A stretch of DNA of 64,000 nt, taken from assembly GCF_032362555.1 (NCBI RefSeq), contig NC_083505.1, positions 8,423,501-8,487,500 of the forward strand. The letters are read 5' to 3'. How positions within the stretch are numbered: position 1 is the stretch's first letter; every line of letters starts with the position of its first letter. The notes under the pieces were generated by a model. It saw only the letters and a program-made list of their open reading frames with translations. It was not told the origin of the DNA and made no database searches. This DNA comes from Amyelois transitella. Taxonomy: Eukaryota; Arthropoda; Insecta; Lepidoptera; Pyralidae. Of this stretch, positions 44,886 to 57,591 are shown piece by piece. Made by a program: the position numbers and the translations under genes.

Positions 44886-47800
44886 TTATTGCTTAAAACT
44901 TTTAATCACTTCCTCAGCGGATGCTTTAACCTCCTCCCAAGAAAAGTGAATATCGCTTTCTTCCGAAAATCGGGAGCAAATTGCCAACCTTAGAAAATAA
45001 ACGTCATCTATCTTAGAAGGTACTAGATGGATTTTACCGCGCCCATTGATGCGCCTTAACAATTCCTCATTTAGTTCATTGCTGCCTTTTAGTCTAAAAC
45101 AAACCAAACCCAAAGTGACATCTTCAAAGAGTTCAAATCTTTCATCAGAAGTACACAGTTTCTCGAAGAGATGAGCCAAGGAAACATGTTTTCTGATGAA
45201 TTTTTGAAGGTTCTCAACGCCGTACAATCTCAAAACAAACCATAATTTTAGCGCGCGAAAACGGCGCCCGAGTGGAATTTGCCAATGACGGTAATCAGGA
45301 GCTGATCCTTGTTGGTCATGTTTTAGATATAATGGATCCACATTAAAGGCGTCGACGATCCAACGCGGCTTCTTCAGCCATAAGGCTGAGCAATCGAAGT
45401 TCACTAACAACCACTTGTGTGGGTTGAAGTTAAAAGAGTCAGCCTTTTCGATGCCTTTCATCAAGTAGCGGAATTCTGGGCAGATGAAAGCAGAGCCAGC
45501 GTATGCAGCGTCCACATGTAGCCATACGTCGAAGGATTGGCACACATCACCGATTTCCTCGAGATTATCAAACGTACATGATGAAGTGGTTCCCAACGTT
45601 GCGACAACCTGCAGGTAATTTTAATATTTTTTTAAGCTTTCTTTTATGATAAGCTGGGTGCAAAGTTAACTCGGATATAATTAATTCAACTAGGGTCACA
45701 TTATCTGGTGAAATAATTCATGTCAACAAAAGCGTTTATTGTTTTATTCATCACGTTGACTAAAGATTTCAATTAGTAAAGTTACATAAAACAACATAAG
45801 TGTTAAATAAAAATACTTGCATAAAATGGAATCAGGCCCTCACTGATATCCTTCTCAATCGCCTCCCTTAAGATGTCACCCCGAAGCCGTCTCTTGTTGT
45901 CTGGTTTCAGTGCGCGCAACTTCACACCGCCCAGAAGACCAGCTCGCTCCACTGACGAATGTGCTTGTTCTGAAATACAGAACACATAGGATTTTTTATT
46001 CAATAGCTGGATTATAACTCATCTGTAGTGAATTGAAGGCTGTGTGTTAGTTTCGTAAGAACACGCATATTCAACTGTTCTTTCTCTGCTTTACTAATAT
46101 GCTAATAGGCATAATACCGTTTCTGAATGTCTTGTGCATTCACACAGTGTCGTCCTCACAAGTATGATCATGAGTGAAATTCCTCGTGCATATTGTGAAA
46201 GCCAATCAAGAGATAAAGACTTGATTATTTGTATGTACCTATGTAATACCATGTCTTCATTTTTTTAAAACGTTTATTAGTAGACAAGCTGTTGCCCGCA
46301 ACTCTGCGTGTTATTGAAAATACGAAGTTAGTCTGCATCAGGTGATCCAGACCTTCTATTTTTATACGCCTACAACAAATGCTCATCAAGTTGAACAACT
46401 TTATATTCATGCTCGGTTACTATTTCTTCATCGTAATAAATATTTTTTTGAAAATATACAGATAATTTTTTTTACTGTTTTATTAATGTATTGATACGTA
46501 CTTTATTAAGAGGGGTTATGTTCTGTACAGAAATTCACAACTCAAAAATCAATATATGCTTAAGGTTTTAAACTGTTTAACTCACTGTTGCAATATCCGA
46601 CAAGCTTCGATAAGATCTCTGTTTCGGTCCATTCAGGGTGGTCCTCCTTGACGCGCTGCATTGTGCGGGCCTTGGCTCCGAGCAGCGCAACCAGCGTCGC
46701 TTCGCTGGCCGTGCCCTGGATGACGCCACCGCCCTCTCCCCCGGAGCGAGCGAGGAACTCCTCGGGAAGGCCCAGCATTTGACCCAGCCAATCTAGCATC
46801 ACTACCTCAAGTTCTGTACAGGCTGGGCTAGAAATCTAAAATAATTGCATATCTATATAATTAATGAAAACATAGCGCAGTGCATAAATGTATTGAAATT
46901 CATTGAAGATAAAAATAATGATACAGGGATTGTAACTAGTAATATTGTAATGGGCAAGTTTGTTTTTCAATAACGTATCGAGTAAGGTTAGGTTACTAGT
47001 TTAGTTTTGCTGTGAAAAAATCCTAAGTACTTATATCGTAATGAACACCTACTAACCTACATGTGATCGTTTATGAGTTAATTAAGATTGATTGAGATTA
47101 ATTAATAAAATTGTCACAGTCACAGATTTTAGAAGTGTGACCGCGATAATGATCGATACAAAGATAAGTTCATTAACTAAAAGGTACCTAGACTAGGCAG
47201 GCGTAGGTAAACATTTTGTACCTTAAGGTTTAAGCCTCTACTTAATATTTGTCTTTAAAAAATTTGGTCGGTTTGGGAATCGATTGTCTCTTTTCTGAAT
47301 TTCTTTCTAACCAATAATCAAACTAATACACAACCTAAATCACAATGGCCACGGTAAGATTTTTCTGACATCAAAAATCCCGAGTTTGCACTGATAATGT
47401 TAATATTTACCTATAGACTAAAATGTAAGTATTACCCAAGTAAATCCTATGCAGGCTATGGCCCCACTAAGCATATCAGCAACGATGGAAGGGTAAGAGT
47501 TCGCCGTGGGGAAGTAGGCGTGGAACCGGGGTGAATGCCAGTGCGTAACACCAGACATCACCACACGCTCTATGTCGGCCATCACTGCTGTCCAGGGCTC
47601 CGCCTTCTCGGGGGCTTGCTCTGGCACCAAAGGCCTCAAATACCCAGGTTTCACTGATGGAACCACTTGCCTGCAAGTTTTTAGTTTTGCTTAATGAAAA
47701 CTGAATGATTATATGAAGTAAGTCTATTAGGGTTAATAGTCGCTGGTCAACTAGCAGATAAGAAGTGTAACTTTGTAGTTGGGTAGAGAGCTTTTCTTCT

Positions 47801-48096
47801 GTAAATCTCTAAACCCAACTGCCCAACAGTTACAATATATTTAACTATAAGCTAACTATTAGTTAGTTGACTATAATTCGCCAGAAAAGGGAAATTCGAC
47901 GAATTGCTTGTAGCTGAATAACATTGAACCAAATAGTAAAAAAAGTACAAGTAATTTGGGTATTGCACGTATTTTTGTGCAATTACTTTTTGATATGAAT
48001 TATTCGAAGGTAGTACCTATCTCTTATATTTTCCAAGTATTCCGTGATATAATCAGTCATCGCTTTGGCGAAGTCCTTGAAATCTCCAGCTTCCAT
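44886..48096 (-). CDS. Ddc: Aromatic-L-amino-acid (dopa) decarboxylase
   Basis: PLP enzyme converting L-dopa to dopamine and 5-HTP to serotonin; in insects needed for cuticle sclerotisation, pigmentation and neurotransmission. Coding exons: 48096-48017, 47670-47436, 46835-46586, 45969-45821, 45608-44886; phases join to give 478 residues, the usual length. Motifs: [13 protein letters not shown] start, [90 protein letters not shown], and the PLP lysine in [15 protein letters not shown]. The C-terminal [20 protein letters not shown] and [11 protein letters not shown] are near-identical to fly Ddc. The intron after 45821 appears to start with GC (GCAAGT), a GC-AG intron. The acceptor 5 bases before the ATG shows the leader is spliced from upstream. 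Confidence 0.95.
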
Positions 48097-49045
48097 CGTT
48101 TCTGTAAAAGAAATAAATAGAACTTAGTGATAGTTTTAACTTAGATAATTAGATGATACCTATGAAGGAGAACCTAAGAATCTTGAATTGAGAAAAGTCT
48201 TACTTAACAGTAAAAAACATAAAAAGTGACCGTGAGAGTGAAAAAGAAAGCGAAAGCGAGAGTGATCGACAACAGAAGCTCCTAAGACTACCTACTGAAA
48301 GAGGCAAAAATGAAGACAAAAATAGCATTTATCGGTACAAAAATAGGAGCACGCCTCCATTCGTTTGAGAATAATATAAAAGATATAGTTATCAAGCTAA
48401 GTCAATCTCCGCATAAAAGAACATAACATAATATCTACTCTATATTAAGCCTTTGAGGACACAATGACTATCCATTACATTACAAAATGAGTTAGGTATC
48501 TCATTTACACACAGAATTTATATTCATTTACCCTGCACCTACTTTTATACATGTAACTTCTGACCTTTAAAATAAATTTTTACAATTATATAGGTATGTA
48601 GTGTTACTACGTAGGTACATAATTACATATGTAGGTGAATTTTTTAATTTAAGATCAGGTCTAATTAATTTAGGTCAGGCTTTGTATTTTTTCATGTTGT
48701 ACCTAACTAAGTAGGTTAAATCTATTTTACTTTGGAAGAATAAGAAATAAATACGAGCTTGATATTTAAATTCATTATATTAAGAAAAAGAAATTAAAAT
48801 AGCTGCATGAAAATACTGAAAATTCACAACATTAAGCAAAAGGCATAAAGAACCTTCTAAAGAAAAATCAGACTGTGTACTCTTTTTCAACAGACATACC
48901 AAAGTTAAGTTTTAAATCCGGATCCATTATACTGTTCGCTAGAAACAAATAAATTAACAAAATTTAATTTCAATAATTGTCTATATATCTACTTAGAATA
49001 AAAATGTAATATAAATTATATTTTTATAACTATAGTTACTTTAGC

Positions 49046-49345
49046 ATCGGTGGTCGAATTTGTAAAGTATCCGGTTAAAATGCGTGATACGAATAGAGGC
49101 ACAGGTTCGAATCCCACCTCGGCCATGTACCAATAACTATTTGCAAAGTTATGTACATTAGTTTAAATACTAACCGATTCTATAACGGTGTGGGAAAACA
49201 TCGTGAGGAACCCTGCACATTGAGACAACTGAATCATGGTTACGATCGATCTAATATGGGTCAGTTTTACCTGCAAAGATTGCAGAGGTCATATGGGAGT
49301 AGCTTCGTGTAAAAATCTGATTACGTACATTTTACACCTTTCAAT
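49046..49345 (+). repeat. tRNA-derived SINE family C
   Basis: GCATCGGTGGTCGAATTTGT (A-box-like), B box GGTTCGAATCCCACCTCGGC, then GTGGGAAAACATCGTGAGG and CAAAGATTGCAGAGGTCATA. Confidence 0.75.
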
Positions 49346-51056
49346 TAGTAAACTCCTAACTGCTTATATTAATGTCAACTATTATAAAAGTAAAAAAAAT
49401 GACAAAATGCAAGGATAAATTAACGAGGCACGGGGGTCTGGCGATCCATAGTTCACGTTCAATGCCGAGAGAACGGCTCTGCGCTTGCGCAACCACCGGT
49501 CGGCACAGCACGGCGTGAGCGTGAGCAAGTGGTGCGAGGTTATTCGCGGACCTCGCAGTATGATGGCTAGCAAACAATCAACTCCAACTCCCGGACACAA
49601 GCCTATTATGAATACTCGTATTATCATATTGTCTAACTATATCTAGGTCACAAAACTTATCTGACAAGACAACCCTAATGCAATGGCTTAATAACCCCCG
49701 GCGCACATTAAAACAACAAATTAAAATTTAATCACAATTTTCCATTTTTAAATTAAGTATATCAGAAGGTTATATAACTTATACAAGTAGGAAAACGTTT
49801 AGCAAAATTACTTCAAAGCGACCTTTTGAGCAGGACCGGAAAAGGGCCGGAACTAGGAAATGAACTGAGAAACTTGGAGTTCTAAGTTATGTCATGATGA
49901 TGATCTATGTACCTATTATTCAGATATTAATAAAAAACTAAGGTTTCACCGCAAAGCGGCGGAACCACGGGCAACAGCTAGTTTCCAATAAGTATTATAC
50001 CTACCTAGTAGATAACTATAAACGCATATATTGAAAATTAGGCCTTATCACATAGAATATCCATTGCTTTGTTTTGGCGAAGAGAATTGTTTTTTTCGTT
50101 TATAGGTTTTGCGTAAGGCTTCGCTCTCGTGCAAGGTAAGTATACTCTACTCCTGAAGGTCTATCTTATCTTTGTCAAATTTCATCAAAACCGATCTTGT
50201 AGTGAGTTTATTCGTTAAAAACAAAAAGACATATATTTTCTATTTATAATACGAATGTGGATTTACTAAATGAGACTTTACATCAAACAACAACTCTACC
50301 TACTTCTTGTAAGTACCTAGAACCTATCTAGATTTCTCAGATATTTATAACTAAGTTTCTATTGAATTTTCAATTCAAAGAATTGTATCATTCTATTATC
50401 ATCTGCGGGCCCTTCGGATATAATGAACGGGCCAAGGCTCTCCAAACACGCGATCTTTGAGAATTTGCTCCATCTCAAAATCCGAAGATGCATCTATTAT
50501 GCCGACTTGCAATTAACACTGCCGTAACTACTGACGTAGTTATTCTAATAATTGAGGCTGTACATTTTAAATAACATGAAAGGTGTCATGTTGCCCTGAT
50601 CTTTTTTGTGACTTTGTGTTTCGGTATTTTTCGGAACTTGCTTGACATTCTACATAGACAACATACCTACCAATCAGTTAAAGACAAAGATTTCATTTTA
50701 CATAATTTAAATCAAAATTTGAATAAAATATCAGCAATTACTTATATACTCATTCAATCTTAATTCTATCAAACGTCATGCAACAGAACGTGGTCTTTCA
50801 ATATTTTCAAGATTGTTGGCTCTATCTACATACGTCGAATGCTACTTTAGAAAAAGTTCATAGATACGCAATATTAAGTAAAATCACTTCAGAAATTTTC
50901 CAACTTTAATGCAAATTCTCCACAATAACTTAACCAGATCTCTTAAATGATCGTTTTGAATTTACTTGGCAAAATAAAATAATTCACCAATAACTTAAAC
51001 CCTACGCCATATACTTCAACTTTTTACGTAACTAATTTAAATAAATAAATAGGTAT

Positions 51057-51260
51057 ATACGGGACAAATTGCACTGATTGAGTTAGCCTCGAAGTAAGTT
51101 CGAGACTTGTGTTACGAGATACTAACTCAACGATACCTACTATATTTTATAATAAATACTTACATAGATAAACATCCAAGACCCAGGCCAATCAGAAAAA
51201 GTTCTTTTTGCATCATGCCCTGACCGGGATACGAACCCGAAATTTTGGTTACTGATATCT
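51057..51260 (-). repeat. tRNA-derived SINE family B, reverse
   Basis: GGGACAAATTGCACTGATTG, GAGTTAGCCTCGAAGTAAGT, CATCCAAGACCCAGGCCAAT, GGGATACGAACCCGAAATTT; same body as 55027-55256. Confidence 0.75.
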
Positions 51261-52599
51261 AATACTAACCTGCCATGAGATCATGGAAATATTTTAATAT
51301 GAACTGGGTTAAATAAAGAATTAACTTTAAGCAGCAGTGACGACAACCTGGGTATTCCCATTTACCGTCAGTTTGAGGTAAACACTACTTCCATAATATG
51401 ACCGAACGGTCCGGTTCGACTTTCCTTATAGAAGGTAGGTATATTGGACTTGGACGTAAAACACGTCAGTTGAAAATATTAACCGAAACGAACAAACTTC
51501 CAGACTACTTATCAGAATCTGTACAGGTCAAATATATTGACCTTTTTGATAGGTTGCGACTAAAACGTTGGCCAGATGCTATGAACTGCAGTTGAGCGGG
51601 TCTAATAGTGTCGGTTTTGCTGGAGTACCTATGTAGTTACCTACCCAACAAGATAAAAGTAATTAATTATACGTGGACAACGCGATGATATTGAAGCCTC
51701 CTATAAAAACAGTAAAAAAAATTGTATACCTATTGTATGTACTTATTTTTTGGTACAATAAATCAACTTTTATTTACTTCGCATATCAAGTGTTTCATAT
51801 TTTCAGTTTTCCCTTAACTCTAATATTAAAAGATGTTTAAAATCATAACCTAAGTATATTACGGGCGAGTTGCTACGTCCACAGAATATTTTAACACCAG
51901 GCTTCGTTGTTTAAATTTTCCTGTTACAATACAAAAGACATCAACCTTACAATAAGTAAGTATTACCCATTTAAATTTAAGGATATTAACATTAAATATT
52001 AACTTAAGCATGTTATACGTATACCTATCTCCAAACAACACGTTTGTAATAGTTCGTCGAGGTGTCGGTCAAGGTCTTAAAACAAGATAAAAAAAATGGT
52101 CAGCCAACCTTGTAGTTACTTACGTCATAATCTGAACCTATATTGAGTACTTGTTTTGGATACAAAATTTATTAAGTAGATCAACATGGACGAGTTTTAA
52201 ACCGCCAAAGTAGACGATACCTTTACCTTGTCTATACTTATAGTTACCAAGATAGAGAAGAAACTTTACTTCTTATAATAATACCTAAAATCAAAACCAA
52301 AAAACGTTTATAAGTATTGTATAATGAAAAAGTAACTTTTTATCTTTTATCCGGCAATATTTAATTTTGTTTGTACCTATGGCTAAAAATAAAGAAAAAA
52401 GTACCTACAGAAAATTTTATCACACATGCATAAAGTTATTGTTGTATGTATAATACTTCTAATACCAAAGTAAATTACTCAATTTATTTGTGCGTACATA
52501 TAGTTCCACACCTTAACTGCTATCAGGTTTCAGTATATAAAATAAGTAGAGATAGCTTCAGAATCGTGGTCACAGGCGGGCTCGCCTCCTGAAAGATGT

Positions 52600-52740
52600 T
52601 TGTTTGTTTGTTTGTAATATCTTTATTGGATAGAAATTTACATAGTAACAAGAAAATAGTACAAAGTTTAATAGGCAAAGAGGTCTAACGCCAGGAGGAG
52701 GATGATCTTCCTCTTCTTATATGCTAGATTACAAGAATAT
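52600..52740. repeat. (TTTG)n run plus dispersed repeat tail
   Basis: TTTGTTTGTTTGTTTG followed by AATATCTTTATTGGATAG and ATGATCTTCCTCTTCTTAT; looks like a repeat terminus beside a microsatellite. Confidence 0.5.
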
Positions 52741-53207
52741 TTTTAAACAGATTTTGTCTCTAACACACCAGAAGGGCACAGTACATTTTTACCTAAGAAT
52801 GTCCTTACTGTTTGTTTAAATGAAAGTATGTAGGTAAACATTGATTTGGGTAGATTATAATTATAACTCATAACTAAAAAAATCAATGTCTATTTATGCA
52901 TAATAACTAACTAATAAACTGTTAAACTGAAAAGGGACTGCGATGGCAGAGTTATTTGTTTCCATATAGGTTTCAGTTTTTGATTAAAAACAATGTTAAA
53001 TAATCAGTCAGTGATACCTGATGATAGTAGTTAACAGTGAAAATTTGGATAAATTACACTTATCTCTCTATCGATAAACTGGTGTATTTTTATATGTACA
53101 AGTATTACAGAACTTTGTTATGATATCTTGTTTCGTAATTATTTTATCACTTGTCTACGATATTTTTCTTTAATAATTTATTTATTGATTGTATCTAGCT
53201 GTTTTCC

Positions 53208-53398
53208 TTCTTACTAATAAAAATACGAAAGTTTAAAAGGTGTGTGGATATACCTATGTGTGTTTTTTTAAGGTAGACTTACAAGCAACGAATTTCCATG
53301 AAACTTTGCAGTAATATAACTTAGACATTGGAATAATAGAATGTTATAATTTATAGAAATTTCAGGCGGATGAAGTCGCGGGCGACAGCTAGTAGTTC
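53208..53398 (+). mobile_element. Helitron-like fragment
   Basis: Ends ATGAAGTCGCGGGCGACAGC then TAGT, sharing the CAGCTAGT-type 3' end; contains ACGAATTTCCATGAAACTTT. Confidence 0.4.
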
Positions 53399-53653
53399 TA
53401 GTAAAGAAACAATACTTTTATAAATGAAGTTGAAGGTTTTGATTAATTATCTAACAAAACTTTTCTATAGCAAAGTTAAAGTTTATTTGCACATGTTATT
53501 TAAGTAAGAAATACGAGTATAACTTTACCTTTACAACGAAATGAAAAGTTTATCTTCATATTTAATTAAATTAAATAAATATTTCGAAAATATTGATATG
53601 AAATGTTTTAAAAACTGACTAAATAGATACTAAATATAGCTTGAAAAACTTAC

Positions 53654-53820
53654 CGAATTAACGTTTTTCAAAACAGCACTTAAAGTAACGACACGAAAAT
53701 AGAACAATTATCTAAAATCACTTTAATTTTTTTATGCAAAGCCGTGCCGAGCCTATATTTGCAAGGACAGCCGCAACAAAAATCACGATGCGTCCAAAAG
53801 GTTGCTGCACATAGACTACG
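53654..53820 (-). other. Ddc: Probable non-coding leader exon of Ddc
   Basis: On the minus strand a TATA box (53851-53843) is followed about 30 bases later by a GC-rich start region, about 165 bases of leader and a strong donor AATTCG|GTAAGT at 53654/53653. The next suitable acceptor on this strand preceding an ATG is the Ddc one at 48102. The exact start site is not determinable by eye. Confidence 0.5.
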
Positions 53821-53842
53821 CCCGCGCCGCGCCGTTTTCCAG

Positions 53843-53851
53843 CTTTATATA
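53843..53851 (-). promoter_or_regulatory. TATA box of the proposed Ddc promoter
   Basis: TATATAAAG on the minus strand followed by a GGCGCGGCGCGGGCG stretch, in an otherwise AT-rich region. Confidence 0.5.
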
Positions 53852-55026
53852 CTAACCAACAGTACACTACATAGCAGCATAGCACCTCCACAACAAGATT
53901 AACCAAGGCGCATGAGCCGTCCAACCGAATACTAAGCAGGGAAAGTCCTAAACCTGCTGAGAGCACCCTGAAATAAATCGCATTCAAACTAAGAACCAGT
54001 AATAGATTTGGTTGACCTATATTGCATATCCCAATACAAGCTCTTGCATCGAGAAATATAAATAAAGTTAAGTATGTATCTTTTATGGTAATCTAAACTT
54101 ATTTACCTTCCTAGAACGACGGAAAAGCATGACGTAAGAAATATTCCTGGTCTGACTGATTTTATTGGAAGTTTTGATTGAGTATTAAAAATTTAAACAG
54201 CTTTAGTTCAAAACATTGTCGTTGATAAATTTATGGATGCGCTTGAAGCGCCTACACAAGTCAGGCAAGACAATCCGGGTGCTGCGAAAATTGCAATATT
54301 TATTATGTAAAAGATCAATCCAATCAAAAGTAACAAAGGTATTTTTCATGATACTTTGTTATTTGAAATCAGAAACTCATACAAAGTCAATCAATTAAAG
54401 TGATTATCGAATAAATTTTCATAAATTTTCATTTATCAGGAATATCCCATGAATTTTCCCACTCCCAATATGATGAATGACCCACCGGGAGAAGGGTGTC
54501 CTCCCGTCCGCCCCTTCAGGGACCAGAGTATTGAATCAATCTGCGTTTAACGCTGTAACTCGAGAATCCGACTGTCTGGAAAAGTGCTTCGTTTATTGAT
54601 ATAAAAGTAAAGAGCGAAGGGGACCCACTCCTGCTGACAATAGTTACGCAATGAAACATGAGCTAAGGAAAATTTGGCCAATCTTACTTTTTCTGAGATT
54701 TCAATAGAAAAGTGTGTCAATGTTAATTAATAAGATTATTTTTACGGAGGTTAAGATTATTTTGTAATAAGCCTGCGAGGATAATCTTTTTTTAATAATA
54801 AGTACCTATAATAAGAGTAGTAAAAAATTTGTGTGTTCTATCTACAGTTAAATATTGTTTAGCGCATGAGTACCTATTATAGCAGTTGAAGTTCACGTAT
54901 ATTAAAAATCACGCACCTATATTGTAACCAATTCTTTCATCGATAGTCGATAGCGGTTAGACTCATTTTTTTCCTCTTGGCTGCCGGTTGCATCCAAATC
55001 ACTTTAGAGGGAAGTTTTTTTTTTTT

Positions 55027-55256
55027 TTTTGGGACAAATTACACAGCTTGAGTTAGCCTCGAAGTAAGTTCGAGACTTGTGTTACGAGATACTAACTCAA
55101 CGATACTATATTTTATAATAAATACTTATATAGATAAACATCCAAGACCCAGGACAATCAGAAAAAGTTCTTTTCTCATCATGCCCTGGCCGGGATTCGA
55201 ACCCGGGACCTCCGGTGTCACAGACAAGCGTACTACCGCTGCGCCACAGAGGCCGT
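55027..55256 (-). repeat. tRNA-derived SINE family B, complete copy
   Basis: On the minus strand it begins GGCCTCTGTGGCGCAGCGGT (A box) with B box GGGTTCGAATCCCGG, a body with GGTCTTGGATGTTTATC, and ends near a T-run on the plus strand (the A-tail). The best copy in the window. Confidence 0.85.
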
Positions 55257-55435
55257 CAAAAGGGAGTCAGGGATATGCGTTGAACTATGGATCCTGGATT
55301 GGGTGAGTCAGGTTTTTACACGAAGCCACTCCCATCTGACCTCCGTAACCAATAGCCGTTTTGGATCGACCATGGTTACACACCGTAAGATCATTTTAAC
55401 CGGGCACCGTACCAATTTGACCACCAACGCTCTAA
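55256..55435 (-). repeat. SINE family C, partial, reverse
   Basis: CTGGATTGGGTGAGTCAGG, CCATCTGACCTCCGTAACC and CCGGGCACCGTACCAATTTG, colinear with the reverse complement of 39438-39705; SINE B is inserted into or beside it. Confidence 0.7.
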
Positions 55436-57091
55436 TCGAAACTGTCCATAAAGTGTCCATCAAGTAACAATTTCTGATTCTGGGTTTTTAATACAGATTT
55501 CTGTGGTTTTTTTGTTATTTACATCCCGTTGTTATCGGAAAAGGATAACCAGATGTTTTGGACTTTATGCTGCAACTTCTTTTATATAATCCAAAAAGTA
55601 GACTAGAACTCTTAATACTATTTCATGAAGAAGCGATTCTGCACTGCACTGATTTATGTCGCCGTCAGCAGCACCAACCTATAATAAATACTAATGTCCT
55701 TCTCTTTTGTTCTGACAGTACAAAGCTCTAAAGCTACCACAAGCTTCAGATGTGTAATTACCCGAGTGACGCAGGCTCACTCTCGACTCTTCACTTCACA
55801 AGAGCGGCGGGGGAGGGTGGTAGGGTGAAGGGATGAGGGCTTGAGACCACCCGTCGTCATGGTTACGCTAAGAGGAATTGCAACAAGTGAGTATAGCAGA
55901 GTATATGATCGTGAACCTCTCATGAATTTATGTATGGCTTAAGTAAGAAAGCGTGGATATGCGGGTGATAGGTACCAATCTACCGCTTTCCATTTGGATG
56001 GACCCTACACGTATTTATCTGACATTTGTTTAAACATGCCATGTAGTACGTAAGCAAATATGGTAAAATCCTCAGGTAGGTTTTATTCCGTCATAAATAC
56101 CTACCTAATATTAAATGTACTTATTATAGGTAAGTAAGTAAATGCTGAAAATGTATGTAATAACATGTAGGTATGTACTTTTTATGATATATAGTACTTA
56201 CATACATACATGCACCAGCCACTTGAAGAATGAAAATAACGGATAGATATTGTAGGCACAAAAAAGGTATTTACTCATTTTCGCATTGTATTAGGTACGC
56301 TACACCACACATTGTTGTATATAGGCGCTTACCTTTGACACGCGTCGTACGAATCCAGCCAAGGTCACCAAATTATTGTCGCGATCACTCACGGTACCAG
56401 AAAGAGTTAACAAAACACTAGATTTTGAATTAAGAAGTAGTGCTATCATACTTTTACAATGGAGGCTAAAGATAATTGTAAGTTGACGTTTTACTTTATT
56501 ATGATTTTAAACTGCTTTAAGAGTGTTAGTACAATTTTTTTGTAATTTTTGTCTGTAACGTGTGTAACGTATACTTACCAGACGTTTTTACTTGGAAACT
56601 ACTTAACGGATTTGAACGCGGGTTTCACAGGTGGATTACATAATAGGAGCATTGTCAAAACTTTGTTTTATGAAATTCTCGAGGTATAACCAGAATTCCC
56701 GCGGGAAGGAAAATTTTAAAGATCACGCGGCTGCTGCGCGTCCTCGAGTATATTCTAATGTATAATGGCTACTTATAGAGGTATGGCATGGCTTATGGAT
56801 GAAAAATGAAAGTAACTGATCAATTATGAGATACTCAAGTAAGAATTCGAAACGGAATGGTGGGAATAGGCACCAATAAATGCCCCTGCCTATCTGTAAG
56901 TATGTAATGTCACCTACGCTTTTTCAATACGATACATAGGTAAAAGTCTATTACTCATCGTGGATCATAAAAAGGCTACGACTTATTAGAAAGGCATGAA
57001 TTATGGTCGGCACTAGCAAATGAAGGTAGCAGTGCCTTGATATGAGCTCTGAAATAAATGTATCATATCTATATACCTATCTATACTAATC

Positions 57092-57351
57092 TATACTAAT
57101 ATTATAAAGCTGAAGAGTTTGTTTGTTTGAACGCGCTCATCTCAGGAATTACTGGTTCAAATTGAAAAATTCTTTTTACGTTGAATAGACCATTTATCGA
57201 GGAAGGCTTTAAGCTATATAACATCACGCTGCAACTATAAGGAGCAAAGAAATAATGGGAAATGTGATAAAAACGGGGAAAATGGATGATCGGCGTCCAT
57301 GATGCCCAAAATAACTATTCCATGCGGACAAAGTCGCAGGCACAGCTAGTC
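57092..57351 (+). mobile_element. Helitron-like non-autonomous element
   Basis: Starts near TCTATACTAATATTATAAAG, contains GAACGCGCTCATCTCAGGAA, ATTTATCGAGGAAGGC and AACATCACGCTGC, and ends CACAGCTAGT. No inverted repeats, a TC start and a CTAG-type end are Helitron traits; this type of sequence is abundant in moths and butterflies to my knowledge. The 3' hairpin was not verified. Confidence 0.55.
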
Positions 57352-57548
57352 AATACATATAACAAATATTAGGCGATAAAGAAACAGGTTGTTATATAGC
57401 TATTAAGCGTGAAGGACATAAACCTAGGATTTTTTGAGTAAAAACTGTAACACCTGGTGATGAACCATGATGGTCCAATAAGACTATAGGAATTTAAATA
57501 ATGACAAAAGTTTGATGAGCATGTTTGCATGATGTCAGCAGTTTCTTG

Positions 57549-57591
57549 ACACTACAATCAATACAATATACATAGGTATTGATTGTAGTGT
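57549..57591. repeat. Perfect 16-bp hairpin
   Basis: Arms 57549-57564 (ACACTACAATCAATAC) and 57576-57591, loop of 11 bases. Confidence 0.88.

Larger units (their letters stand above)
48102..53653 (-). other. Ddc first intron (inferred), repeat-containing
   Basis: Between the acceptor at 48102 and the proposed leader-exon donor at 53653. It contains SINE C (49046-49345), SINE B (51057-51260), family A debris (50780-50840), a decayed repeat around 49945-50250, a (TTTG)n tract near 52600 and a Helitron-like fragment (53208-53398). The plus-strand frame at 51398-51595 is unrecognised. An inverted AGGTCA pair is at 51525-51543. Confidence 0.5.
53988..57085. other. Repeat-rich intergenic region upstream of Ddc
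   Basis: No gene recognised. SINE B and C copies occupy 55027-55435. Sequence around 54430-54620 and 55640-55880 is comparatively GC-rich (CTCCCGTCCGCCCCTTCAGG; AGAGCGGCGGGGGAGGGTGG) and could contain Ddc regulatory DNA. 56560-56760 looks like a decayed dispersed element. Frames at 55079 and 56230 lie in repeats or are unsupported. Confidence 0.5.

Noticed and set aside
49356-49627. Overlapping minus-strand frames in a GC-richer patch near 49.4-49.6 kb
   Set aside because: Low-complexity GC patch beside a SINE; no domain, no splice-compatible context with Ddc.
51398-51595. 65-codon plus-strand frame in the Ddc intron
   Set aside because: No recognised domain, splice context or repeat relation; probably chance.
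53718-53987. 89-codon minus-strand frame with hydrophobic stretches
   Set aside because: It overlaps the proposed Ddc TATA box and leader exon, has no recognisable domain, and is better explained as promoter and 5' UTR.
55190-55256. tRNA gene
   Set aside because: Clear A and B boxes, but the sequence continues into a SINE body shared with other copies and lacks a closed acceptor stem; tRNA-derived SINE. The same applies to 16840, 39438, 42383, 49046 and 51190.
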